64,000 nt of DNA from Pycnopodia helianthoides (Eukaryota; Echinodermata; Asteroidea; Forcipulatida; Asteriidae): the NCBI GenBank assembly GCA_032158295.1, contig CM063243.1:12368931-12432930 (forward strand), given 5' to 3'. Shown here piece after piece: positions 24,301-33,849 of this stretch. How positions within the stretch are numbered: the first letter of the stretch is position 1; each line of letters starts with the position of its first letter. The notes beneath the pieces are model-generated. The model was not told where the DNA came from. It made no database searches and saw nothing but the letters and a program-made list of their open reading frames with translations. Position numbers and translations under genes: made by a program.

Positions 24301-27300
24301 GAAGTTGCCAGTGCTACCCAGAGTATTAACCCTACCTTCATTCTTGACCCGTTAGGTTGCGGAGGAAAAGATCAGCAGCGTTCGGACTGTCCGGGCATTC
24401 GCTCAAGAGGACCGGGAGAAGAGGTCCTACTCGGTCGCCGCGCAGAACGTCTGAATCTGGCCACCAGGGAGTCCTTTCTCTTTGGTGCCTTCTACGCTGT
24501 GGTAAGAGATTAGTCATCAATTTTAATATTTTAGTGAGGAAAATGGTCCTACATCAATCTACTACAGTAAAAAAAGACTTCTCTGAGCCACTGTAAGCAT
24601 TGTATACTCGGTACTTTCTTCCCACCCCCCCCCCCCCGAGTTCTGTGAACAAAAACCACATAACTCGAGTGGGATTTGAACCCACATCTAGAGTAGATGT
24701 CTTACCACTAGACGACCGAGCTTGCCCGATAGCTAGAAGCAGTTTGAATCCTATATTTTAGCAGTGATTTTAATGAGATCTTAAATTTGCATCAGTTATA
24801 AAGATTACTCCTTGTGTTTACCCATACACCGATGGGTTAAAACTAGTGGAAGAGATTGCAAAGTTGGGTCATTATGGAAGACTTTTGGAGACACTACATG
24901 TAGGTAGCAGCAGACTTAACTGGTAAACTTGACGATGTACGCAACGCATCATGCCCAGAATTACATAAACAGTGGAAGGTTACCTGGTATGTCTGCTGCC
25001 ACCAAGTGCCTCAATGTCTCCCATTCAGGACAGTATCTGACATTCACCCTTTGACCTTTGACCATTTCAGATGGGCCTTGCCAGTAACTTTATCATCTTA
25101 GCTGTGTTGTACAATGGGGGATCGATGATGCACGACTCTCAGATCACTGTGGGCAGTCTGTCCTCGTTTCTCTTATATGCTGCGTATGTGGGCATATCCG
25201 TAGCAGGTAACTTAAATATAAGCCCTTCACCAGTTGGATTTGGACTGATGTCCGGTACAGTGACTTGATTGGTCATAAGTGAACACCCAAATTGGATTAA
25301 ACAGTATACAATTGTTGCCTGCGGTGACATAGACCATGGTGTTTTGTACACCCGAGGGGGCAAATGGCACCCGAGGCGAAAGCCGAGGGTGCCATTGAAT
25401 TCTTAGTGATATTTTCCTCATCTGAAGGACTCCAATTTCATCGAAACGAGGATAATCTTGATCCTTTGCTGCACAGAAAGTTGTACGACGCGCGGGCGTG
25501 TGAGAGGAGAGTGGTACATGGATATTTGTTGCCTGCTCATGTGATCATTCTGCGCCAATGAAAATACAGCATTCAAGACAGAGGTATAACAATATTGCTT
25601 GTCACATGATGTGGGGCAAGCTTTTGTTTAGCGACCTCCAGATGAGCAAACCCTGGTACCAATGTGCCATACACATTCATTTAGAAATGTGTTTGGGCGT
25701 TTGCCGTCTCTTATGTAACTACCGGACCATGTGACATAGCAACTGCCTCTAGTCTAAGGAATTCAGAATCTAAGTGATCACTTTTTTTTATTACTAAAGT
25801 CACTTTGCGACATAGCAGGTCATTGTACTAGACAATTTTCAAATTTAACTCACAAATGGTTTGTGAGTTTTGATCTATTTTTTGTTTTGGGGGTTTTCAT
25901 TCCATTTTCCTGGTGGACTTAATGAAAGATTCCAAGTTTTATGGTAAGAGATTTGAGATAAATTACCTTTTTATTTTTATTTTCTGACGGAATTTGTTGT
26001 TCTATCTTTTGCAGGGATCAGTACATTCTACTCGGAGTTGATGAAGGGGCTCGGTGCTAGTACACGGCTTTGGGAAATCCTCGACAGGACACCAACCATT
26101 CCACTGAAAGGTGAAGACAAATAATGCAAAGGGGATACATCAGTGAGGGACAGAGAGGTACATTTAGCCTCCGTCATGCTGCAAACACTTTGGTCCTGTA
26201 GCCAGAATCCACCAGTAGTCACATAGAGTAAATCGCGCGCCCCCAAAAAGGTGCCAGACTATATTGCCCTTTTCAACCTCCATTTCATTTTGATGGTTTG
26301 GTGAAATGGAGTGGTTGCAGCATGGTGTAGGTTTTATGGAACCTTTTTGTTTTTGCAGTGTTTCCTCAGTATTGCATTAAAAAAATTATGATATTTCTAG
26401 AAATAAAAATGAAATTACAAATCATCACCTTCTTAACCTTCCCCCCTATCCCACTCCCCCCCCTCAACCTTTCCTCCTAGATGGTATTATACCAAGTGCC
26501 TCCGCCCTCCAAGGACAAATAGATTTTAAGGGAATTGACTTTGCCTACCCGCAGAGAGACGACATCCCCATATTCAACAAGCTGAGTCTCTCCGTGCCTG
26601 CCGGGTCTGTTACCGCCGTAGTTGGCTCCAGCGGATCGGGGAAGTCGACCCTGGGGTCGCTGTTGCTGCGGTACTACGATGCTGATCAAGGTACTGGACT
26701 GTCCGACTATATCCCGCTCTATCAGTTTTGAACACAAACAAAAAATGGTGCTCAGATTCAAATTTTGGTGATAAAAACTGACATATTTTTCCATATCCAC
26801 ATTACTTTGAATTGAAATATTTCTCAAAATGCTTCATATTATCGGAAGTTGCTGTACTTCTCACTCAGTCAGTTGTTAGTGCCATTAATTTTTAGAATGA
26901 TTACCAATCGTATACCTTCCCTTTAATATATAATGTGAGTGTGAACGTGTCAACATGTTTAAACCAAGGACTTTAACAAAAGGGATTGGTAGAATGGCAT
27001 AGAAAGGACAGTACTCGCTTCGCTATCATGTACAAAAACCAATGAGGATGTCCGAACAATGGGAGAACAAGGGGGAAGTCCTCGATTTAGGGCATTTACT
27101 AACATGTTTTTGTGTGTGTGTGTCTGCAGGTCAGATATTGCTGGATGGAGAAGATATAAGAACCTTGAGTCCTGCATGGCTAAGATGCCAGATAGGAACT
27201 GTCAGCCAGGTATACACAATATAAAAAAAGACGCCAACAACTCTCAACGCAGAGTCCAATACGCGTTTCATGTGAAGAGTTTGAACAACATGGGACGGAC

Positions 27301-29296
27301 TCTTCAAATGGTGGACAAAATATTCAACACTGTGCATAAACCAGAGATAAATACAGGCGATAACAACATCGTTAGGACTGGCCAAATTACCTCATAATAA
27401 AAGGATTATTGTTATTAAGAAGTCGGCAAAACAAAGAAACGCAGAGCAGAAAATGAGATCAGGGACTTCAGAATGTACTCTTTATAAGCAGAACTTCTCT
27501 GTAACCATGCTCTTTTATAACGCGGGTTGACTGTACATGAACAGAAAGATCTTTTTTTTCAGTTCATTTCATTTAAATTTATTTGCAAATTTAAAAAGAG
27601 AACCAGTCAAAACAATTAACATCAGACGGCTTTTTATTAAAAATCGAGGCTTGATTCAAATTTCAGGAGCCGATACTGTTCTCCACATCGATAGGAGAGA
27701 ACATTGCATACGGTGCCAACAACCCCGAGGCGGTTACTCACGAGGAGCTCGTCACCGCAGCCAGGACTGCCAATGCCCTTGGCTTCATCCAAGGGTTCCC
27801 GGAGAAGTTTGACACGTTGGTTGGTGAACGGGGCCTCATGCTCTCAGGTATTAAGTTGTTCTAGTTGAGTAGTTTTCAAAAAGAAACTGACCGCGTTTGT
27901 TTTTGTGTGTGTGTTGCATGGTTGGCTAGTTTGCAAGAGCAAGCCCCTTGTTTAGTGCCGCTAAGAGCAGGTGACTTTTATCTCCTAAAGTCGGCTAGAG
28001 CACACTATTGGAATGAACCATGGGCTCTTTTCAATGTCAAAAATGACAAACTGAACTTATTCTTAATGCACCAAGTTATCTTTAACTTTTAGATTGTCTC
28101 AGCATGTTCTACTTGTACTTGTTTTACAGGTGGTCAGAAACAGCGAATAGCACTAGCAAGAGCTATACTGAAAAACCCTAAAATACTCCTGTTGGATGAA
28201 GCTACAAGGTAAAATCTCAGAAGGGAGGGGGAATTTGAATTTTTTTTTGGGGGGGGGGCATGAGAGTGTCGTTTTCTAGCTGTGCATATATTTTAAATGC
28301 ATTTTAAAGGATTTTTCAAAGTGCTTTTCTAGGAATCAAGATTATGCAACTGACCCAATTCACCTGACGTCATCATTCAAATAATCTTTGTTGCTGCATT
28401 TTGGGAGTCAATGTCCCCATTTGCCTAGTGTAGTGCACATTTTAGGGCAATTTGACTGTCAAAATGGCGAGCACATTAGATAGTAGCCGCAGGCGACATT
28501 GGTGCAAGGAGGTCAATAGAATAAATTTCATTATCAGAACAATTAGGGACAACTTTGAACACAGTTGGCAGTGAATTACAAGTACGTAAACTGCCTTTGT
28601 TGCCATAGTTCTGTAATTTTGGGAGGTTATTGCCCCCTTTTGAGGGGAAAGAGGGGATATTCAGGAGGGGGTAGGGGTGGGGGTTTCAGGCCCATGCCAT
28701 CAGTACACTAACCTGTGTTGTTAACGATGGGTCATCTGTAAATTTCAGATGAAAACACAAGAAAAGTGGCTCTGGTGTTTTTCACTTGAAGATGTTGTGT
28801 CTTTTCTGGTTAATTCCCAGTGCTCTTGATGCAGCGAGCGGGTACCTCGTCCAGGACGCTCTTGAGAGGCTTATGGTCGGGCGAACAGTCATCACCATGA
28901 GGGGATAATCAGGAGGGGGGTAGGGGTGGGGGCTTCAGGCCCATGCCATCAGTACACTAACCTGTGTTGTTAACGATGGGTCATCTGTAAATTTCAGATG
29001 AAAACACAAGAAAAGTGGCTCTGGTGTTTTTCACTTGAAGATGTTGTCTTTTCTGGTTAATTCCCAGTGCTCTTGATGCAGCGAGCGAGTACCTCGTCCA
29101 GGACGCTCTGGAGAGGCTTATGGTCGGGCGAACAGTCATCACCATCGCCCACCGTCTGTCCACCATCAAACGGGCCAACAACATCGCCGTACTGGAGAAA
29201 GGAAGCGTGGTGGAACTCGGAAGCTACGAGGAGCTGATGAGAGTCGAGGATGGCGTCTTCAGGAAGCTGGTGGAACGACAGACGGTGATGAGCTGA
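20962..29296 (+). CDS. ABCB10: Mitochondrial half ABC transporter, ABCB10-like (12 exons)
   Basis: The exon chain 20962-21394, 22280-22492, 23257-23459, 24112-24246, 24356-24501, 25071-25206, 26015-26110, 26481-26690, 27130-27209, 27667-27847, 28130-28208 and 29068-29296 gives about 713 aa with consistent phases. The single exception is a 1-nt deficit in exon 5. Residues 1-140 are rich in Arg/Ser/Thr and nearly free of acid, as in a mitochondrial presequence. The six-helix membrane domain follows (exons 2-7) and includes the ABCB10-typical phrases [10 protein letters not shown] and [13 protein letters not shown]. The nucleotide-binding domain has Walker [11 protein letters not shown]-loop SQEPILFS, signature LSGGQKQR, Walker B ILLLDEAT and H-loop [14 protein letters not shown]10 is a homodimeric inner-membrane exporter needed for haem synthesis and redox balance; human ABCB10 is 738 aa. 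Whether this allele is functional is open because of the frameshift and the exon-12 duplication. Confidence 0.9.
21611..21752. repeat. Dispersed repeat F, copy 1 (intron 1)
   Basis: Contains GGCCTGAAATTACACAGAGG, CTTCTGTTGCCCCTGGTCTT and TTCAAAAGTTTCCCATAG. It recurs at 53,182-53,342 and, diverged, at 43,300-43,405. Confidence 0.6.
22280..22492 (+). CDS. ABCB10: ABCB10-like exon 2: TM1-TM2 region
   Basis: Encodes [20 protein letters not shown] (first helix) and a second helix ending RVYLMYTSG. Phase 1 in and out. The aligned human segment reads ...APFFLGKIID...VYLMQTSGQ. Confidence 0.88.
22602..22957. repeat. Palindromic element with repeat-D-like ends (intron 2)
   Basis: GGGCCCAATTTCATGGCTCT at 22,713 and AGAGCCATGAAATTGGGCCC at 22,935 are perfect inverted ends. 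The interior is a series of CCGCTTACG/GCGGAATTC-type motifs not present in the other D copies. The stretch before 22,713 is unremarkable intron. Confidence 0.55.
22975..23175 (-). mobile_element. tRNA-derived SINE, family 2 (intron 2)
   Basis: On the minus strand a tRNA-like head (A-box-like CCACTGGTTAAGATG, B-box-like GGTTCAAACCC) is followed by (GT)n. The same head type occurs at 24,655-24,725. Confidence 0.5.
23257..23459 (+). CDS. ABCB10: ABCB10-like exon 3: intracellular loop 1 and TM3
   Basis: Reads [20 protein letters not shown] then [18 protein letters not shown], the most conserved part of the ABCB10 membrane domain. It ends in phase 0 at GMM. Confidence 0.92.
23545..23765. repeat. 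Dispersed repeat H, copy 1 (intron 3)
   Basis: GGCATTTTTGCCCACAGGTG and CAATATCCTCCCCTACAT also occur at 48,620-48,845 with the same spacing. Confidence 0.6.
24112..24246 (+). CDS. ABCB10: ABCB10-like exon 4: TM3-TM4
   Basis: Encodes [20 protein letters not shown] and [20 protein letters not shown]. Both splice sites are canonical and phase 0. Confidence 0.92.
24356..24501 (+). CDS. ABCB10: ABCB10-like exon 5, carrying a 1-nt frameshift
   Basis: The exon starts [15 protein letters not shown] as in ABCB10. An in-frame TGA then occurs at 24,452 (AAC GTC TGA). Reading one base earlier restores [17 protein letters not shown] up to a good phase-0 donor. The exon is 146 nt and a multiple of three (147) is expected from both flanking phases, so one nucleotide is missing near 24,449-24,452. 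This is either a sequencing/assembly error or a real null allele. Confidence 0.85.
24600..24730 (-). mobile_element. tRNA-derived SINE, family 2 (intron 5)
   Basis: On the minus strand, TCGTCTAGTGGTAAGAC (A box) and GGTTCAAATCC (B box) are well spaced, but the acceptor stem does not pair. A C/G run and pyrimidine-rich body follow. It resembles 22,975-23,175. Confidence 0.5.
25071..25206 (+). CDS. ABCB10: ABCB10-like exon 6: TM5 region
   Basis: Encodes [18 protein letters not shown] and [20 protein letters not shown], matching the TVGELSSFLMYAFWVGIS segment of ABCB10. It ends in phase 1. Confidence 0.9.
26015..26110 (+). CDS. ABCB10: ABCB10-like exon 7: end of membrane domain
   Basis: Encodes [20 protein letters not shown], the conserved exit from TM6 in ABCB10-type transporters. 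Phase 1 in and out. Confidence 0.9.
26481..26690 (+). CDS. ABCB10: ABCB10-like exon 8: start of NBD with Walker A
   Basis: Contains the A-loop tyrosine ([12 protein letters not shown]) and Walker [11 protein letters not shown]. Phase 1 in and out. Confidence 0.93.
26750..26930. mobile_element. Partial MITE C copy (intron 8)
   Basis: Shares AAATTTTGGTGATAAAAACT and TTGAATTGAAATATTTCTCA with the reverse complement of the 31,150-31,497 copy, and ends in a diverged TIR (TATACCTTCCCTTTAAT). Confidence 0.45.
27130..27209 (+). CDS. ABCB10: ABCB10-like exon 9
   Basis: Encodes [19 protein letters not shown] then GTVSQ, the strand leading to the Q-loop glutamine at the exon's last codon. Ends phase 0. 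Confidence 0.92.
27667..27847 (+). CDS. ABCB10: ABCB10-like exon 10
   Basis: Starts [17 protein letters not shown], completing the Q-loop, and ends LMLS at the beginning of the LSGGQ signature. Phase 0 in, phase 1 out. Confidence 0.92.
28130..28208 (+). CDS. ABCB10: ABCB10-like exon 11: signature and Walker B
   Basis: Encodes [15 protein letters not shown] and ILLLDEAT. It ends in phase 2, splicing to exon 12 to give [11 protein letters not shown]. Confidence 0.92.
28651..28898 (+). pseudogene. Truncated tandem copy of intron 11 end plus exon 12 start
   Basis: A 248-bp unit is duplicated head to tail with 28,899-29,146. It holds about 170 bp of intron, the acceptor TTAATTCCCAG and the first 78 nt of exon 12 (28,821-28,898). 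Differences include AGCGGG for AGCGAG (Gly for Glu) and TTG for CTG. If its acceptor were used, the frame would end at a TAA at 28,906, just after the breakpoint and before the H-loop. Confidence 0.85.
29068..29296 (+). CDS. ABCB10: ABCB10-like exon 12: D-loop, H-loop and C terminus
   Basis: Encodes [18 protein letters not shown], then [15 protein letters not shown] and the C-terminal helices ending [10 protein letters not shown] with a TGA at 29,294. This is the complete version of the exon whose start is duplicated just upstream. Confidence 0.92.
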
Positions 29297-29704
29297 AACT
29301 GCTCCCCCGAGCGCCAGCTGCCTAGCAGAGTTGTGCGGACAACCAGTTCTAGAGACAATGCTCTCCACTTGGTATTTTGGCTGGTACTCTGTTTCTGCCA
29401 AGAAAGATTTGTTTATACTTGGCACATAAACTGTAAGCAGCTCTGGAAAGGTGTACTTGGTTAAGGGCTCTTCTATTAGGGAAACTTAACTGCTTATTGG
29501 TTCACTCATTGGAAATTCAAGGCCTGAGGGCAGATGAGATTATTGTCTTTCAGTAAATTAGACCGTCCTAAATGTAACATTTACAAGTTATTAATAGCAA
29601 TAATACTGGGTTTTAATATAGCAATTTATCACACCCCTGGCTTGGGGCATATCAAAGCGCTCATTAATTTTTTTAATCAACAGGATATGTAGAGCTTAGC
29701 TATG

Positions 29705-29997
29705 TTTTCAATTATGAGACTCATTTATGTAGCACCTTATGATATGGTTTACAAGGCGCTGCAGAGCTTTCATCAGCCACTGCCAGAAACACTGGGGCAA
29801 ACCCCTTCTCTTTGGCAATAAAAGTAACTGGGTTTCTTTTACGTGCGTTACACAACACACGGCTTTGCGTCCCATCTGAAGGACGAAGCAATAATGGTTA
29901 AGCATCAAGACGGGGACTCGAACCCACACTCTGCTGATCAGAGAAACACCAGAGCTCGAGTCCGGTGCGCTTGACTGCACGGCCACGACACACCATA
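29705..29997 (-). mobile_element. tRNA-derived SINE, family 3
   Basis: On the minus strand a long-variable-arm tRNA-like head (A box GTGCAGTCAAGCG, B box GGTTCGAGTCC) is followed by a body ending in AAGGCGCTGCAGAG / GCACCTTATGATATG-like sequence. The body end resembles 36,434-36,480. It lies in the 3' flank of the ABCB10-like gene. Confidence 0.6.
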
Positions 29998-30433
29998 TAG
30001 TTACATTTTACTTACATGCACCACCTGACCAAACCTTGGGGTAACACCATTCAAAGGTCAAACACACAAGTTAATGACAAATATTATGTTTCCAATGCCA
30101 TCGTTCACTTTTCATTTCTAAAAAGACAAAACAAAGAATTTCAAAAAAGGAATGCCACACAGAATTTAAATCTTGTTTGCAGATAGATACAAATTTAGTC
30201 AATATATTATGCATACATAATGCAGAACTACATGAATGGTATCGAATGAGTTGGGAAAAACTAATTGATCTTTCTTGTCATTATTCAATTGGCAGTAATA
30301 AATGTTTACATATGAAATCAAAATAGTTTCAGTTAATTTGTAGAAAAAGGACATTCTTAACGGTATAACTTTGACTTAGATAGGGAAAGTGTTCAGTTAA
30401 ATTTATCCTCCAGCAAACCAGTGAATCTTCACT

Positions 30434-30640
30434 GCTGATTGTCAACAGCCATTGAAAACTTGAACCCACTGCTGATTGGTCAATGGCCATGGAAAACTTG
30501 AAACCCATTGCTGATTGGTCAATGGCCATGGAAAACTTGAAACCCACGCTGATTGGTCAATGGCATGGAAAACTTGAAACCCCACTGTCGATAGGTCAAC
30601 AGCCATGGAAAAACTTGAAACCCCACCAGTCCCCAAGACT
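30434..30640. repeat. About 44-bp tandem repeat, 4-5 units
   Basis: The unit GCTGATTGGTCAATGGCCAT + GGAAAACTTGAAACCCA is repeated about five times with small indels. It is non-coding. Confidence 0.85.
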
Positions 30641-31008
30641 TTACACGACTATAATATTCCATAATTCATGTTGTTTTAAGTCGTTTTAAAATGTTGCTCT
30701 TTGTGCAAACCTTTGAACAAATCAAAACACCTCAATGAGGTTCGGCAGCGTAACGAAGACTTTTTTTCACTGGGGGAGGGGGGGGGGAGACTCCTTGTTG
30801 AGGAGGGCATGTGGCCCCCGGGCCCCCCAAGGTTCAGCCTCTTATAACTGATTAAAATTTTGTTTTTGTGGTGCACTCATTTTAAAATTAGACATAGTCC
30901 TTATGAAAGTGGAAAATTTTCTTTGGTTAACCCGAAATTGAATTTAAATTTACCCAGTCAATTTCCCTTGTGGTTGATCACTTGATAAGTAAACCTCAAC
31001 CGTTTATG

Positions 31009-31148
31009 TAATGTCATTGTATTTGATACTTTCAGTGTGAAATTTGGTTGACATCCAAAATTATTCAATGGCATTATATTTCAAGTATATATGGGTCTGT
31101 ACTGTTTTTGTATTATTACTGAATTTCCATGATGTTCAATTCACAAAG
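31009..31148. repeat. Direct repeat I, left copy
   Basis: The stretch beginning ATGTCATTGTATTTGATACT recurs nearly unchanged at 31,499-31,634. The two copies flank a MITE C copy. Confidence 0.8.
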
Positions 31149-31149
31149 G

Positions 31150-31497
31150 GAAGGTATACAACAAATTTATGGCAATAAAAACTTACTTGGTTAGAAGTAC
31201 AGCAATTTTTTGATAGTATAAAGCATATTGAGAAATATTTCAATTCAAAATAATGTGGATATTGAAAAAGATGTCAGATTTATTCCCCAAAATTTGAATC
31301 TGAGAAACGTTTCTGTCAGAGTTGTTTCTCAGATTGTGTTTTCCTATTAGGGATTATTGGCTGCAGATTTTGGCGATATTTCCCCCTTTTGAAATGAAAT
31401 TTTCACAGGTTCAGTTGTATAGTATATATCTACATTTACATAGGATTAAAACAATCAAACAGTCCCCAAAAAACCAAAGGCATACTTTGCCTTTAAG
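31150..31497. mobile_element. MITE-like element C, copy 2
   Basis: Ends GAAGGTATACAAC... and ...GGCATACTTTGCCTTTAA. Internal GAATCTGAGAAACGTTTCTG and TGAAATTTTCACAGGTT are shared with 11,804-12,190. Confidence 0.65.
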
Positions 31498-31498
31498 A

Positions 31499-31634
31499 AA
31501 TGTCATTGTATTTGATACTTTCAGTGTGAAAGTTGGTAAACATCCAAAATCATTCACAGGCATTATATTTCAAGTATATATGGGTCTGTACTGTTTTGTA
31601 TCATTAGTGAATTTCCATGATATTAAATTAAAAC
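31499..31634. repeat. Direct repeat I, right copy
   Basis: Near-identical to 31,009-31,148 (differences include AGTTGGTAAAC for ATTTGGTTGAC). Confidence 0.8.
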
Positions 31635-31974
31635 GGCGTTGAATTTGACCTTTTGCCAACCGAACAATTCTTGTGTGAAATGTACAGACCTATTGTTGAC
31701 ACTATAGACTGTGCAAGTCTCGCGCGTAATCGAACATTGGGACCCGTTAAAGTGCGTGTGTTTTTTTTCTTTCACGCGTTAAAGCAATGTACGTGGGACC
31801 AAAGTGGTCCAAAAAATGTTAGAATTCCGCGCGTGACTTGCACGGTCTATTGTTGACATCCAGTGATGTCATGTTTCAAAATTCGCTCTGAAAGAGTTTC
31901 AAATAAAATGATATATTTTACAACATTTCAATAGGAGGTTAGAGAGTTGAAAGGCATCACAAAACAGAATTTGA

Positions 31975-32325
31975 CCTTAAAGGCCTGTACACTATTGGTA
32001 AGATTGAAAAACACAATGTTCACAGATTCACACATAACTTACATGATTTAAAGTAAGTAATGGTCGAAAGGGTTCCTTAAAATATTTCTGCCTAAAATGT
32101 TATCGTTTCTGAGAAACGAGTAAAACAATAGTAATTATCGCGCGCGATAATTTGAAAAAAACCCAGAAAACACATAAGATCTCTTTTCACTATTTTCTCG
32201 TGACCTCGATGACCAATTGAGCTCAAACTTTCTCAGGTTTGTTTGATCATGCAAATGTTGAATCACACAAAATGTGGACACTGATTTCGAGCTGTTACCA
32301 AAAGTGTACAATACCTTTAAAAACC
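31975..32325. mobile_element. MITE-like element related to B
   Basis: Ends AAAGGCCTGTACACTATTGG and CAAAAGTGTACAATACCTTT are inverted. Internal TTTTCTCGTGACCTCGATGA and CAATTGAGCTCAAACTTTCT are family hallmarks. Confidence 0.6.
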
Positions 32326-32339
32326 TCTCTTCAGAAAAA

Positions 32340-33380
32340 AAAAAATGAGTAAGAAAAAAACTGTTTTCTTATGTTTGCACGTTTGCTGGAGAACAAGTTA
32401 GTTATCCCACGCTAGCTCCTGGAATACAGACAAATATAGCATGTCTGCTTTCTGTACACAACTTGGCTGTCGGCCTCATTGCACATAGGGGGCAGGAGTG
32501 CTATATGTTTCCAATTTCCACTCAAGCCAGTGGGATAGCTAATATTATTTTCAAAATCAAGACTACTGTTTTTATACATACATTTTTACAGTTTTATATT
32601 TAGACGAAGCGTATAAAACAAAATTGCAGCTGCTTTACACCATACTGTATTACTGGGAAATAAAATTATAAAGAAAAAATTACAAATGAAACTTTGTAGC
32701 TGTTATTTTTTATCGGGCGAAAATAAAATCACATTTTCTTTCACAGGCAAGTATTTCTGGCTTCAACTCAAGAGCCATACGAATATTTCACGGGGGATTC
32801 TTGTATGTGTATTTACTTTGAAGAGGGAAAATGTATATGGTACACATTTTTTTTTTTTTTTCCCCAGCATAAAATCAATCGACATGATACCGACTCTACA
32901 ATGGATCTCCCTCTCTAACCCTCAAATACAGGCCATGCTTTTGTGTTGAATCTACACCATACTATAAATAAGCATGGCTGACTTTGCTGATTTGTTGATT
33001 ACACACTAGTTTCCCTGTGACAATGTTTGGAATAAAGAAGATACCCTCTTCGTATCTATAAATGATATAAAGTGAAGTTGATTACTAGGGGTTCTTACTT
33101 TGACCTGTTCAATTGAATGAAACCCGGTCAAATCATGCGGCCGTTTGGGCATTTTTGGTACAATCTGCTCGCACCCACAATGGTCACTACAGGGTTTAAC
33201 CTAACAGAGGGCCTAACAAATAGAATACAACTACACGTATCATGTATCAGCCTTCTTAAACTACAAAAAATATCCAAGTTGAACACGGGTTTGACTCGAA
33301 TTAAGTTAACCGATTACACACATTCTCAACCTTATTTGAACACAACACTCTTAATCCCAAGTTACGGCCCGTTTTTGTTA
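32340..33380. other. Intergenic sequence without recognised features
   Basis: A poly-T tract lies near 32,848-32,862. Short frames only. Confidence 0.35.
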
Positions 33381-33385
33381 GAGTG

Positions 33386-33632
33386 GCTAGATCCGTGTCA
33401 AACCAACCCTGCTGTGGAGGTGGGGCGAGGAATTTTTTTTGACCCATGTAGGAATTACATGTGTCGCAAAAAAAAAGAGCAGATTTTTTTTCGCATTAGG
33501 CACTGTGAAAGCTGGGGTGCTAGATCCGTGTCAAAACCAACCCTGCTGTGGAGGTGGGGCGAGTTTTTTTTTTGACCCATGTAGGAATTACATGTTTTTT
33601 TTTGCATTAGGCACTGTGAAAGCTGGGGTGCG
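33386..33632. repeat. Tandem duplication, two units of about 130 bp
   Basis: Both units contain CTAGATCCGTGTCAAA, CCAACCCTGCTGTGGAGGTG, GACCCATGTAGGAATTACAT and GGCACTGTGAAAGCTGGGGT. They differ in poly-T length and one GTCGC insertion. Confidence 0.85.
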
Positions 33633-33693
33633 TTTTTCTGGCCGTAACCAATAACCGTTTCAGTCATTGCCCAGTAATTAACCAAGGGCCAAG

Positions 33694-33842
33694 TCAACCA
33701 AACAGTTATTGATTACCGAAACAGTTATTGATTACCGAAACAGTTATTGATTACCGAAACAGTTATTGATTACTGAAACAGTTATTGATTACCGAAACAG
33801 TTATTGATTACCGAAACAATTGTCAAACAGTTATTGATTACG
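33694..33842. repeat. 19-bp tandem repeat
   Basis: The unit ACCGAAACAGTTATTGATT is repeated six to seven times, with one T substitution and a partial unit at the end. Confidence 0.9.
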
Positions 33843-33849
33843 ACTGCGA

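Noticed and set aside
24655..24730. Possible tRNA gene
   Set aside because: The A and B boxes are good but the acceptor stem does not pair, and a related copy exists at 22,975. A SINE is more likely.
29705..29997. Possible tRNA-Leu/Ser gene
   Set aside because: The tRNA-like head is followed by a SINE body and lies beside other dispersed repeats. Stem pairing is incomplete.
33694..33842. CRISPR-like array
   Set aside because: The 19-bp units are contiguous with no unique spacers, and the DNA is eukaryotic.
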